Below are positions 10,597-19,160 of a DNA stretch of 64,000 nucleotides, in pieces. Each line of letters begins with the position of its first letter. Position 1 is the stretch's first letter. A program made the position numbers and the translations under genes. The notes beneath the pieces are model-generated. The model did not search any database and had not been told where the DNA came from. It was given only the letters and a program-made list of their open reading frames with translations. Source of the DNA: Granulosicoccus sp963833195 (GTDB lineage Bacteria > Pseudomonadota > Gammaproteobacteria > Granulosicoccales > Granulosicoccaceae); NCBI GenBank assembly GCA_963833195.1, contig CAWHXF010000027.1, positions 3,658,001 to 3,722,000 of the forward strand, written 5' to 3'.

Positions 10597-10743
10597 CTAG
10601 GCCACCTCGGCGCGATCGACGCGGACATCGCGCGGCGCGTCGACGCCGATCCGGACCGTCTTGCCTCTGACATCGAGCACGGTCAGCACGACGTCCTCGC
10701 CGATCCGGATGGCCTCATCGGGCCGTCGGGAGAGAATCAGCAT
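10597..10743 (-). CDS. csrA: CsrA/RsmA-family RNA-binding regulator
   Basis: A 48-aa CsrA homologue, too short for ordinary ORF filters. It starts at ATG 10743 with MLILSRRPDEAIRIGEDVVL and continues TVLDVRGKTVRIGVDAP. The strongly conserved MLILSRR start, the E-x-I-x-I-G beta strand and the VRIGVDAP motif are all present. CsrA dimers bind GGA-containing leader RNAs and control translation and stability. The C terminus ends soon after VDRAEVA, shorter than the usual ~61 residues, lacking most of the C-terminal helix but keeping the RNA-binding strands. It sits alone in an accessory region between a truncated chemotaxis gene and a hybrid kinase, on the opposite strand to the kinase. Confidence 0.85.
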   Translation of the reverse strand: MLILSRRPDEAIRIGEDVVLTVLDVRGKTVRIGVDAPRDVRVDRAEVA

Positions 10744-11474
10744 GGACAGCGATCTGGGGCAAAGGGCTCAGGGTACTCGCAGCTCGTCGAGAATCGCGCG
10801 CCGCAGCATCGGGCCTTCGAAAGTGGACCGAGACAACCCGGGGCCGTCACGTTCAGCAGTACGCCACCGGTTAGCTGAATGTGACAGCCGCCGGCAGGAT
10901 GGACCGAAACCCTTGAGGTTCGGATACACCCCGCGTACCCGGCGATCGTTCGGTGCCGGCGGTCCGCGGTCGGGGCCGCCGGCGGCGAGGTCAGTCGGGC
11001 CAAAAAACCGACTCTGCTGCCTCCACTCATGGATGGGCAGACGCTCCGGGCGGACAACTGGCGCCTGCCCGCCGAGCACCTGATGCAGGAACGAGCGTGG
11101 CGGCTCCGGGGCTGGCTCGGGCGCCCGTAGCAGCCGATCGAGACGAAAGATCATCGTCTCCCGCTCGGTCGCATGCGCGGCTTCGGGCCGTTGCATGGCC
11201 TCGCGCTGCTCGGCGAGCTCGACGAGCAGCGGTCTACGGAGCGTCGAGCCCCTTGCATCGTCCGCGCGACGCGGGTCGCAGTCCTGCTCGCTTCCGCCGT
11301 ACAAGCTCCGTTCGTCAGGCGTGTCCGTACCACGAGCACGACGCTCTCGTTGGTACGATTCCCGAGACACAGACCTGCGCCTGCCCGGATGCGCGTGTGC
11401 GGGCTCTTGCCAGCACGCACGCCGGTACGCTCGGCACACCCCGTCACCCCTCTCGGGAGGAGGCCCGCGCGAAC
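10744..11474. other. 731-bp stretch with decayed sequence
   Basis: No gene can be called with confidence. On the - strand a long open frame contains a plausible stretch ending in LPIHEWRQQSRFFGPTDLA at about 10980-11060, but both flanks look non-coding. Near 10860 is one copy of a degenerate repeat also found at 13054, and CCGAAACC/GGTTCGG forms a small hairpin at about 10905-10925. This may be mobile-element debris; I cannot name the family. Confidence 0.4.
10860..10878. repeat. degenerate repeat, copy A
   Basis: TACGCCACCGGTTAGCTGA matches copy B at 13054-13072 (TACGCCACCGTTCAGCTGA) at 17 of 19 positions. Weaker similarity continues downstream in both, for example GAAACCC versus GAAACCT. 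The two copies flank the hybrid kinase gene. They could be old mobile-element ends. Confidence 0.5.
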
Positions 11475-13010
11475 GTGAGCGATATCGATTCCCCGCGTCG
11501 GCTGTTCGAGGCGATGGACGATGCGCTGTGCGTCGTCGAGATCCTCGGTCCCGATGACGACGGGGTGGTCCGACGGGTCCGCTACCTGCACGCCAACCCC
11601 GCGTTCGAGCGCCACACCGGTTACCGGAACATCGAGGGCGTGACCTCCGACGTCGCCTTCCCGGGCCTCGAGCAGCACTGGTTCGACCAGTTTGCTCGGG
11701 TCTGGCGCACCGGCGAGTCGTCGCGGTTCGTCGACGTGGCCGAATCGCTGGGCAGGATCTACGAGGTGTCCCTCAGCCGCATCGGGGGTGAGGACACTCG
11801 CCGCATCACCTGTCTTTTCCGGGCCGTCACGATGCAGCACCTCGCCCAGCAACGGGCGTTGCAGATGGCCGCCGAGCTGTCCGAAGCCGACCGGCGCAAG
11901 ACCGAGTTCCTGGCCACCCTCGCCCACGAGCTCCGGAACCCCCTCGCCCCGATCAGGAACGGGCTCGATCTCGTCGAGACGATCGAGGACGTGCCGACCG
12001 ACGCCGCCCGCCTGCACCGGATGATGTCGCGCCAGGTCGGTCAGCTCTCGCGCCTGGTGGACGACCTGCTCGACCTGTCGCGCATCTCCCAGGACAAGAT
12101 CGAGCTGCAGCGCGCCCCGAATTTGTTGTCCGCGATCATCGACGACGCCGTCGCCGCCTGCCGCCCGATGCTCGAGGACAAGGGCCACGCGCTCGCGGTC
12201 GACGCGCCGGACGGCGACGTGCGGGTCAACGTCGACCCGGTGCGCCTGACCCAGGTACTCACGAACCTGCTGAGCAATGCCGTGCGCTACACCCCACCCG
12301 GCGGCCACCTCGAGGTATGGGCCTCGGTCGATCCCGACGGTCTGCACCTCGCCGTCGGTGACGACGGGGATGGTATGAGCGTGGAGGACCTGGCGCAGGT
12401 GTTCGAGATGTTTACCCAGGTTCGCGGCGAGGCTCCCCGGGAGCACGGCGGGCTAGGCATCGGCCTGACCCTCGCCCAACGTATCGTCGAGCTCCACGGC
12501 GGCAGGCTGCTCGCCAAGAGCCCGGGTCGGGGCCTCGGAAGCCTGTTCGAGATCCACGTCCCGCACGTCGAACCATCGACGCTCGAGGCGGACGTCGACA
12601 GGGACGCGAAGTCGGCCCCACCGCCGGCGCCCCCGACGCGGGTCCTGGTCGTCGACGACAATCGGGACGCCGCCGACACGCTGGCAAGGATTCTCGCCCT
12701 CAAGGGGCACGAGACGCGCACCGTCTACACCGGCCGAGCCGCGGTCCAGGCGAGCGACGAGATGCGCCCCGACGTCGTGTTCCTCGACATCGGACTGCCG
12801 GACATCACCGGCTACCAGGTCGCTCTCGAGCTCGGCCGACGCGACTACCGCGGCGCGATGACGCTCGTCGCGTTGACGGGCTGGGGCATGGACAAGGACC
12901 GCGAGCGCAGCCACGACGCCGGCCTCGAACACCACCTGACCAAACCGGTCTCGGCAAGGACGGTGCTCGAGCTGCTGGCTCGGATCGTCGCCGCGCGAGA
13001 AGCCGGCTGA
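11475..13010 (+). CDS. PAS-type hybrid sensor histidine kinase
   Basis: A 511-aa cytoplasmic hybrid kinase. A PAS-like sensor (about residues 8-125, with DALCVVEIL and the NPAFERHTGY region) is followed by HisKA with the phosphoacceptor His in LATLAHELRNPLAPIRNG. The HATPase domain has NLLSNAVRYTPPGG (N box), DDGDGM (G1) and GLGIGLTLAQ (G2). A C-terminal receiver domain has VLVVDDNRDAADTL, phosphoacceptor Asp in VVFLDIGLPD and HHLTKPV. There is no membrane segment. I chose the GTG at 11475 because upstream sequence in the frame is not protein-like. Kinases of this type often accompany CheB-CheR proteins, and a truncated cheBR lies 1.3 kb away. Confidence 0.93.
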   Translation: MSDIDSPRRLFEAMDDALCVVEILGPDDDGVVRRVRYLHANPAFERHTGYRNIEGVTSDVAFPGLEQHWFDQFARVWRTGESSRFVDVAESLGRIYEVSLSRIGGEDTRRITCLFRAVTMQHLAQQRALQMAAELSEADRRKTEFLATLAHELRNPLAPIRNGLDLVETIEDVPTDAARLHRMMSRQVGQLSRLVDDLLDLSRISQDKIELQRAPNLLSAIIDDAVAACRPMLEDKGHALAVDAPDGDVRVNVDPVRLTQVLTNLLSNAVRYTPPGGHLEVWASVDPDGLHLAVGDDGDGMSVEDLAQVFEMFTQVRGEAPREHGGLGIGLTLAQRIVELHGGRLLAKSPGRGLGSLFEIHVPHVEPSTLEADVDRDAKSAPPPAPPTRVLVVDDNRDAADTLARILALKGHETRTVYTGRAAVQASDEMRPDVVFLDIGLPDITGYQVALELGRRDYRGAMTLVALTGWGMDKDRERSHDAGLEHHLTKPVSARTVLELLARIVAAREAG

Positions 13011-13413
13011 TGCACTCGGGCATTGATCCAGAATCCCCCGTTCCATTCAGCCATACGCCACCGTTCAGCTGAGGGGAAAGGCCGGCGCCGAGTCGGTATG
13101 AAACCTCTGACTTGCGGGGAAGATCCGACTCGGTACGCCGAGAGAATCGCACCTCCATCATTTGAACGCCCTACGTCGAAACTGCTTCTCGGAACTTCGT
13201 CGGCGAAAGCATCCCTAGGATGCTCGTCGCCGGCACCCGCGCGGCTGTGCGAATGAGAATTGCGGTCGTGAGGGTCAATATCCAACGCTTGGTCGCCGTC
13301 CTCGATGCCTTCCGACGAGCCGCTTCGAGAGACGGCAATACGCGAGCGCTCTTGCTCACGAGCGCCACGCGCTGCGCACACCCACCTTGCGCTCCGCAAC
13401 GCGCGCGCCCGGC
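13011..13413. other. 403-bp stretch with repeats and mobile-element debris
   Basis: This holds copy B of the degenerate repeat (13054-13072) and an inverted repeat CCGAGTCGG (13088-13096) / CCGACTCGG (13125-13133). A short - strand stretch near 13184-13240 reads TSILGMLSPTKFREA and resembles the C-terminal end of an IS3-family OrfB. No intact gene is visible. Confidence 0.45.
13054..13072. repeat. degenerate repeat, copy B
   Basis: TACGCCACCGTTCAGCTGA is the partner of copy A at 10860-10878 (17 of 19 identical). It begins 44 bases after the hybrid kinase stop. Confidence 0.5.
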
Positions 13414-13932
13414 ATGACGAGCATTCGCCGCGGAGATCTGGTCGCCTACGTCGGCGGAGCCCTCATGTGCGCCGCCGGGCTCGCGCTCCAGCTATCGGTC
13501 AGCTTCGTGTACACCGGCGCGAGCGGAGCCGAGATGGTCAGCGGATTTGCGGACGCTGCGCTGTACTACGGCTCGGCCATCGCCGCAGCATCAACCACGG
13601 TGCTCGGCCTGCTGTTCACGGTCATCGGGCTCGCGCGCAACGCCGAGGTGGAGTTCGAGCCGAGCCTGTACCGGCGGGTCGCGCGCCTTGCGCTGTTCTG
13701 CGTGTTGTCGCTGATCGGCAGCATTGTGCTGCTGCTGGTGCTGTGCGTGCCGATCGGGGAATTTGATGCGTTGCCGAAGTGGTGGTACGGCGCGATCTAC
13801 CGCGTGATCGCGACGCTTGTGGCGGTACTTGCGGGGCTCTCGGTCACGATCGTCCTCGTCCTGTTCGCCGCGGTGCGGCAGGTGCTGCGCTCGATGACGC
13901 CGCTCGATGGGATGTGGGGCGGCGACAACTGA
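13414..13932 (+). CDS. four-helix membrane protein of unknown function
   Basis: A 172-aa protein from the ATG at 13414. Four hydrophobic segments are visible, at about residues 12-32 (AYVGGALMCAAGLALQLSV), 47-70, 88-110 (LALFCVLSLIGSIVLLLVLC) and 125-150. The family is not recognised. The reading frame and codon use match the high-G+C host genes. It stands alone, 220 bp before the SDR gene. Confidence 0.65.
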   Translation: MTSIRRGDLVAYVGGALMCAAGLALQLSVSFVYTGASGAEMVSGFADAALYYGSAIAAASTTVLGLLFTVIGLARNAEVEFEPSLYRRVARLALFCVLSLIGSIVLLLVLCVPIGEFDALPKWWYGAIYRVIATLVAVLAGLSVTIVLVLFAAVRQVLRSMTPLDGMWGGDN

Positions 13933-14152
13933 CGGCGCGCGTGCAAGTTCGGAGCGTGAGCCCGAACGGGACAGGAAGCACACGTATACCTGTTCCTACC
14001 GTGCCCGGTGCGACATGCGCCGCCGCCACCCGCTCGTGTCTGCCCTCCCCCGCTTCCCGATTCCGCATGAACGCCACGTCCTGCGCCCATCATCGCGTCC
14101 CGCCCTCCACCGCCGCGGGATCGATACCCGCTCGCCGCACGGGACCCGGCCG

Positions 14153-15190
14153 ATGAGCGGCTTGAAGGCACTCGAGGACCAGGTCATCGTGCTGACCGGC
14201 GCCTCTTCGGGCATCGGGCTCGCGACTGCCCGGCGGCTCGGCTCGCGCGGCGCCAAGCTCGTGCTGGTGGCCCGGAACGAAGAGGCGCTCGCCGAGCTCG
14301 TCGCCGAGATCGAGAGGGACGGCGGGCAGGCGCTCGCATGCGTCGCCGATGTCGGGGTGCGCGATGAGGTAGCCAGCGTGCGCACGCGCGCTGTGGAGCG
14401 GTTCGGAAGGATCGACACGTGGATCAACGATGCAGGTGTCGCCATCTACGGCGCCGCGACCGACGTGCCGTGGGACGACCAGCGAAAGCTGTTCGACACG
14501 AACTACTGGGGCGTAGTAGCCGGATCGCTCGAGGCGGTGACGCAGTTCCGTGCGCAGCGCGAGGCGGGAGCAACGGACGCCGGCAAGCTGATCAACGTCG
14601 GCTCGGTGCTCTCGGACCGGGCGATGATTTTCCAGGGCCCGTACTCGGCGTCCAAGCATGCGGTCAAGGGGTTCACCGATGCGCTCCGGATGGAGCTCGA
14701 GGAAGCCGGGGAGCCCGTGTCGGTCACGCTGATCAAGCCCGGCGCCATCGACACCACCTACATGGAGCACGCGAAGAGCTTCATGGACTCCGAAGGCACG
14801 CGCAACCCGCCGCCCTCCTACGACCCCGAGCTCGTGGCCACCGCGATCGAGCACGCGTGCGAGAACGATCCGCGCGATCTCGTGATCGGAGCCGGCGGCT
14901 GGGTCGTCGGCAAGCTCGGCCAGCTGGCGCCGGCGCTGACGGACGCGGCCATGAAGGCGACCGGGCGCGTCCTGCAGACATCCGCCGAGTCGCCGCGCGA
15001 GGGCATGCGCGACAGCCTGTACTCCCCCGCGCGCGACGGCTCGGTGCGCTCGTCGATGCCGCCGCTGGTGCCTGGCATCGGCCCGCGCCGCACGAGCCTG
15101 CTGCTGACGGCGCAGATGCACCCGGTGGCGACGCTCGTGATCGGGACGCTCGCGGTCATCGGGCTCGGGGCGTTAATGCGCGAACGCTGA
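14153..15190 (+). CDS. short-chain dehydrogenase/reductase (SDR)
   Basis: A 345-aa SDR. The nucleotide-binding motif TGASSGIG is at about residues 16-23. The NDAG-type motif appears as WINDAG, the catalytic Ser is in INVGSVLSDR, and the Tyr-Lys pair is in GPYSASKHAVKG. The chain is about 90 residues longer than a classical SDR: a C-terminal extension ends in a hydrophobic helix (PVATLVIGTLAVIGLGAL), suggesting membrane attachment. The substrate is unknown. I chose the ATG at 14153 because it places the Rossmann motif at the usual distance. The downstream genes are on the other strand. Confidence 0.9.
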   Translation: MSGLKALEDQVIVLTGASSGIGLATARRLGSRGAKLVLVARNEEALAELVAEIERDGGQALACVADVGVRDEVASVRTRAVERFGRIDTWINDAGVAIYGAATDVPWDDQRKLFDTNYWGVVAGSLEAVTQFRAQREAGATDAGKLINVGSVLSDRAMIFQGPYSASKHAVKGFTDALRMELEEAGEPVSVTLIKPGAIDTTYMEHAKSFMDSEGTRNPPPSYDPELVATAIEHACENDPRDLVIGAGGWVVGKLGQLAPALTDAAMKATGRVLQTSAESPREGMRDSLYSPARDGSVRSSMPPLVPGIGPRRTSLLLTAQMHPVATLVIGTLAVIGLGALMRER

Positions 15191-15203
15191 GCGGACGGCG
15201 CAC

Positions 15204-15800
15204 TCAGCGCCGCCGGAGCAGATCGAGCCGGTAGCGCGGCGCCCTGCGGGCGAGCACCGTGCCGATGGCTCCATCCGAGGCGATGTCCCGGACGCCTGCG
15301 AGGAAGCGCTCGGCGGCACCATCGCCGTCGAGCGTCGAGTCGTTCGCACCGGTCCAGCATACCGAGACGCAGTGCCCGCCCGGCAATAGCGTGCCGACCA
15401 CGCGCGCCGCGAGCGCATCGATCTCGTCGGGCTCGAGGAAATAGAGCACCTCGGACAGCACGATCAGGTCGAACGCGCCGTCTGGCCAACCCCTCGGTAC
15501 CTCGAGCACGGCGAAGTCGAGCCCCCGCAGATCCCCGTGCACGCGTCGCGCCTCCGCGATCGCGACTTCGGACACGTCGAGCCCGAGGATCTTGTCGGCG
15601 CGCCCGCGCAGCCGCCGGGTCAGCTCCCCGATCGAACAGCCGACCTCGAGCGCACGGGCGTAGCGCGGACGCGGCAGCGCATCGAGCGTGGCGGCGTACT
15701 TGTCGCGCTCGTAGTCCGAGGTGCGGAAGTCCCACGGATCGATATCGGAAAGGTACAGCGCGTCGAATCGCGCGGCCCGGGCGCCACCGTCCGCGCTCAC
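15204..15800 (-). CDS. SAM-dependent methyltransferase (NodS-like)
   Basis: A 198-aa class I methyltransferase. Motif I is ALEVGCSIGELTRRL at about residues 43-57, the acidic loop is ILGLDVS, and motif II/III is DLIVLSEVLYFLEPDE, as in NodS-type N-methyltransferases. The GTG at 15800 overlaps the stop of the PIG-L gene. The pair PIG-L deacetylase plus small methyltransferase is a common unit that modifies sugars or amino-containing metabolites. Its product here is unknown. Confidence 0.85.
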   Translation of the reverse strand: MSADGGARAARFDALYLSDIDPWDFRTSDYERDKYAATLDALPRPRYARALEVGCSIGELTRRLRGRADKILGLDVSEVAIAEARRVHGDLRGLDFAVLEVPRGWPDGAFDLIVLSEVLYFLEPDEIDALAARVVGTLLPGGHCVSVCWTGANDSTLDGDGAAERFLAGVRDIASDGAIGTVLARRAPRYRLDLLRRR

Positions 15801-16573
15801 GCGATGAGCCGGCGCAGGAACAGCTCGTCGTAGTCGACGAAGTGGGACTGCATCTGCCTCGGCATGACGAAACCGTCCGGGTCGTCGTCGATCAGCGCCG
15901 TCATCTGCGTCGCGTGGCACTCGAGCGCGCGCGCCTTGGCCGACTTCAGCATCGCACCCGGCGCGAAGCGCACCAGCTCGTCCTCCGGCGCAAGCGCGGC
16001 ACCGTCGCCGTGATCGAACTCCACGAATCGGCCCCAGATCGGAAAGCGAGTCAGCGTTTTTGCACTTCCTGTCCCGTTGACAGCGCGCACGACGGCGTCG
16101 GCGAGCGCCGCGCATCGCCGGTGGTCCACGTGGGGGTCGCCCTCCCAGGTCGTCCACAGGTGCGCGGGGCGCTCCCCGTGGACGCACGTTACGAGCCGCT
16201 CGACCAGCGCACGCCCATCGGGGGTATCGACGCACGGCAGGCCCTGATCGGGGCAGCTCAGGCGTTCGAGGAACACGCGCCCGGCGCCAAGTACCTCGAG
16301 CGCAGCGGCGAGCTCGCACGCGCGGTGCGCGCCGATCCGCTCGCGCAGCCACCGCGCGGAGCCCGGGTGCGAGCCGTCGCCGTCGGTCGCCGCGATCACG
16401 CGCACTGTGTGCCCTGCCGCCACCGCTGCTGCGAGCGCCGCCCCGCAGCCGAGCGTCTCGTCGTCCGGGTGCGGCGCGAGCACCAGCACCCCGCCGGCGG
16501 CGAGCACGGCAATATCGACAGCGCGCGCGTCGCGGGCCGCTCCGAGCACCGCCCCTTCCGCGAACGGTGTCAC
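15797..16573 (-). CDS. PIG-L family deacetylase
   Basis: A 258-aa LmbE/PIG-L zinc hydrolase. The metal-binding motif LAPHPDDETLGCG lies at about residues 32-44, and the second motif is DPHVDHRRC. The family removes acetyl groups from GlcNAc-like substrates. The GTG start at 16573 overlaps the end of another - strand frame, whose last codons (KLARAAAAVVADAERGVGEL) look like the C terminus of a lost upstream gene. The downstream methyltransferase is coupled by a GTGA overlap. Confidence 0.88.
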   Translation of the reverse strand: MTPFAEGAVLGAARDARAVDIAVLAAGGVLVLAPHPDDETLGCGAALAAAVAAGHTVRVIAATDGDGSHPGSARWLRERIGAHRACELAAALEVLGAGRVFLERLSCPDQGLPCVDTPDGRALVERLVTCVHGERPAHLWTTWEGDPHVDHRRCAALADAVVRAVNGTGSAKTLTRFPIWGRFVEFDHGDGAALAPEDELVRFAPGAMLKSAKARALECHATQMTALIDDDPDGFVMPRQMQSHFVDYDELFLRRLIA

Positions 16574-17119
16574 CAGAGCTCACCGACGCCGCGCTCGGCA
16601 TCGGCGACGACCGCAGCGGCCGCGCGCGCAAGCTTCGCGTCGGGTGCTGCCTGCCACCGGTGACAGCCCCGCGGCGTCCCTTCGCGTCCCCGGGTGGGGG
16701 TTGACCGGCGAACCCTCTGGGCCAGCCGTCTCCGCGTCCACGGCGCGCATCTTGAGCCGACGGGCGGCGGATTTGCATGCACTGGCGCGCCCGAACGGGC
16801 CGTGCGATGGGCACGCATGAGCGTTTCGGTGTGCGAACGTCGCGCCGCGACCGTGACCCGACCGGGTCGCGCAGTCGAACGTCTGTCGTGTCGAATTCCC
16901 AGGTTGCGAGGGACGGTCTTGTCGCTCGCCGGTGGTAAGCGGTCATTCTCGACCGCTGTTGCCGACGGACGTCAGTCGGCAACAGCGGTCGAGAATGACC
17001 GCTTACGGCACTACGGCGCGACGTGGGGGAAGCGGTTGCCATCGATCGTCTCCGTGGACGGTTGCGAGGGCACCAAGGTAGTCGGCGGGTTCGGGCGCGA
17101 GAAGAACGGCTGGGAATGA
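16574..17119. other. intergenic stretch with a gene remnant and an inverted repeat
   Basis: The first ~90 bases, on the - strand, read as the 3' end of a truncated gene that overlaps the PIG-L start. The rest is non-coding as far as I can see and includes the perfect inverted repeat at 16934-17005. A stop codon at 17117-17119 precedes the transposase fragment. Confidence 0.5.
16934..17005. repeat. 32-bp perfect inverted repeat
   Basis: The left arm 16934-16965 begins GTAAGCGGTCATTCTCGACC, and the right arm 16974-17005 is its exact reverse complement and ends GGTCGAGAATGACCGCTTAC. The loop is 8 bases (16966-16973) and contains GACGTC. A related GAATGAACGCTTAC occurs at 17114-17127, at the broken end of the IS3 fragment. 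It would form a very stable cruciform or RNA hairpin. Confidence 0.9.
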
Positions 17120-17713
17120 ACGCTTACGTTCTTCTACCTGTACCTGATCCTGGACATCTACAGCCGAAAGATCGTCGGCTGGGAGGTGCACGAGGCCGAG
17201 ACCGGCGGGCACGCCGCCGCCCTCGTGCAGCGCGCGGTGCTGGCCGAGCAGTGCGTCGGTCGCCCCCGCGTGCTGCACGCCGACAACGGCTCGATCCAGA
17301 AGGGCTCGACGCTGCGCGCCAAGCTCGAGGCGCTCGGGGTGGAGCCGTCCTACAGCCGCCCGAGGGTGAGCGACGACAACGCGTTCAGCGAGTCACTGTT
17401 CCGCACCGCGAAGTACCGCCCGGCGTACCCGCGCAACGGCTTCGCCTCGGTCAGTGCGGCGCGGCAGTGGATGCACGAGTTCGTGGGCTGGTACAACCAC
17501 GAGCACTGCCACAGCGGCATCCGCTTCGTGGCCCCTGCCGAGCGGCATCGAGGCGAGGACGTCGAGAAGCTCGCGGCGCGCAAGCGCGTCTACGAGGCCG
17601 CCAAGCGCAGAAACCCCCATCGCTGGAGCGGCGCCACTCGCAACTGGGATCCGGTCGGCGAGGTCTGGCTCAACCCCGAGCGCCCGACGGAGAAATCAGA
17701 GACCGTCATGTGA
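17120..17713 (+). pseudogene. IS3-family transposase OrfB, C-terminal fragment
   Basis: About 197 codons of an integrase-core (rve) transposase. FFYLYLILDIYSRKIVGWEV starts the fragment. HADNGS carries the second catalytic Asp, DNAFSESLFRTAKY the catalytic Glu, and WYNHEHCHSGIRFVAPAE is the usual C-terminal segment. The region carrying the first catalytic Asp (DITYI-type) and all of OrfA are missing. An in-frame TGA at 17117-17119 blocks upstream reading. The right end is probably near 17725 (GGCGGACA), where it interrupts the NQO-like gene. Confidence 0.85.
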
Positions 17714-17725
17714 GATCGGCGGACA

Positions 17726-18003
17726 AGTAGCTTGAAAATCGCCGCAAGCAATCCATCGGTGGATGCGATTTCTTGCCTGTGCATACGAACTACCGGATCA
17801 GTCGCCTTCAGCAGCACATTTTCTACTGAATCGCCTGTCGTGTACGACTCATTCGCCTTCAACACGGGATCGTAATTTTCTTTATATAGATCATGCACAG
17901 TGAGCTCATGTCCCTGATCTTCTAGAGCCGCTACGGCTTTTCGGAATATCGAATGACAAAATCCATCCGGACGCGGGTGAGCAACTATGCACAGTACTTT
18001 CAT
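17726..18003 (-). pseudogene. N-terminal fragment of an NAD(P)H oxidoreductase (flavodoxin fold)
   Basis: About 92 codons from ATG 18003: MKVLCIVAHPRPDGFCHSI and then VHDLYKENYDPVL match the FMN-binding N terminus of NQO1/KefF/MdaB-type quinone reductases. The sequence is far more A+T-rich than the host. It is cut at about 17725 by the end of the IS3 element. The start lies 106 bases after the attC-like site in the same orientation, as expected for the second cassette of an integron array. Confidence 0.7.
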
Positions 18004-18108
18004 TCTCAGAGTGTATCGGAAAGTCCCACTCGTCTGTTCACCTAAGGCGAAGCTGGCGCAACGTATGGATGTCCATGACTTCGGTCTTGCGAGAAAGTGC
18101 CTGATACA

Positions 18109-18210
18109 ATCTAACAACAGCGATAAGGTGCAATTGCAGCCGGCGCGCGGTTCTGAGGTACTCAAGGTTCCGCGCCGGCTGCAATTGACAGCTTCATCGT
18201 AACGTTAGCT
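18109..18210 (-). repeat. attC-like integron recombination site
   Basis: Read on the - strand, this 102-base imperfect palindrome starts with AGCTAAC (R''-like, one mismatch to RYYYAAC) and ends with GTTAGAT, a perfect GTTRRRY core site. The inner stem is CAATTGCAGCCGGCGCG (18131-18147) paired with 18171-18187. Between core and stem the two sides pair imperfectly (CGATAAG versus CGATGAAG), leaving an extrahelical base as in true attC sites. It sits directly downstream of a - strand ORF, the position expected for a gene cassette. Confidence 0.65.
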
Positions 18211-18287
18211 TCTACAGTCTTCGATGGCCCCTACATCAGCAGTGTCAATTGTGTTAATCCATAGTCGGGTGTCGGACAACGAGCAAA

Positions 18288-19160
18288 TCAGCGGGTAATG
18301 AGTTCAGCGTGTGCAACACCGTCTTGAGTCACAACATCCCAAGGCATAGGATTAAGTTGTATACGTTGCAACGCGAATAGAAGCGCCGCTACCCCAAAGC
18401 CGAACGCATAGTCATTCATTAATACTGATATGAAGGACTCGTTCTTGCCCTCAATGACGAAAGGACCATAGAACTCGACGCCACCCTCACTTCCTTCGAT
18501 TGGCGCAACGGGAAGCTCAACATTATTCTTGCCGAGTACAAGTAGATCCGGCCCTATTCCCCAGTCGCCGAGACCGGCGAGCGCGCCGTGAATAAGTTTC
18601 GAATCCTCAGTAATCTTCCCGTTAATTCGAATGCCTCGCGAGAACACCATCGTGTACATCGGATTCAAGTTGCCGGGCAGGTTTGCAGCCCTCGGAATTT
18701 GAAAGCCACGAGGATCCAACGTGACGCTATCAATTAGATTTTCAAGAGAGCGTCGTTCACGAGGCAGGGCCTTTACGCCCTTTACTTGCTCAATCGCTTT
18801 TCCAATGTATGTTCCTGAACTTTGCTTCGTGAGCTCTATAGTGTTCTTAGCTTCGATGTATGCAAATATCGATTCGATAGGCACCTCCTCTTTGCGGAGG
18901 AATTTGCCTTCGCTTCCCGGACGCAAGAGTGGCGCGGACTGGCGATCATAAATAATTATATCATCGCCACTCTTCTGGCCGTTCTGGGCAACCGCAAAGC
19001 CTCGACAGACTCCATACTTGTCCGGCAGGAGTTCGTCGATGGTAGTTGCTAGAGCGATCTCGAACTCATGGCCAGCGTCGAAGTTCCAATGCGGATCAAT
19101 CTCGTCGAATCGCGCCTCAAAACGTTTGGAGATCTTGACAAGATAGTCGTCGTATAGCAC
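18288..19160 (-). CDS. DUF6602-like putative nuclease-fold cassette protein
   Basis: A 290-aa protein with markedly low G+C for this window. The arrangement of an early FEIALATTIDELLPDKYGV, then GDDIIIYDRQSAPLL and FAYIEAKNTI resembles DUF6602-type proteins and, more generally, a PD-(D/E)xK core (Asp in DDIIIYD, E-x-K in IEAKN). The start is the GTG at 19160, with no good alternative. An attC-like site follows its stop. I infer a mobile gene cassette, possibly defence-related. Nuclease activity is not shown by the sequence alone. Confidence 0.65.
   Translation of the reverse strand: MLYDDYLVKISKRFEARFDEIDPHWNFDAGHEFEIALATTIDELLPDKYGVCRGFAVAQNGQKSGDDIIIYDRQSAPLLRPGSEGKFLRKEEVPIESIFAYIEAKNTIELTKQSSGTYIGKAIEQVKGVKALPRERRSLENLIDSVTLDPRGFQIPRAANLPGNLNPMYTMVFSRGIRINGKITEDSKLIHGALAGLGDWGIGPDLLVLGKNNVELPVAPIEGSEGGVEFYGPFVIEGKNESFISVLMNDYAFGFGVAALLFALQRIQLNPMPWDVVTQDGVAHAELITR

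Noticed and set aside
17023..17730. Alternative + strand frame over the IS3 fragment
   Set aside because: Arg/Ala/Gly-rich shadow; the transposase motifs lie in another frame.
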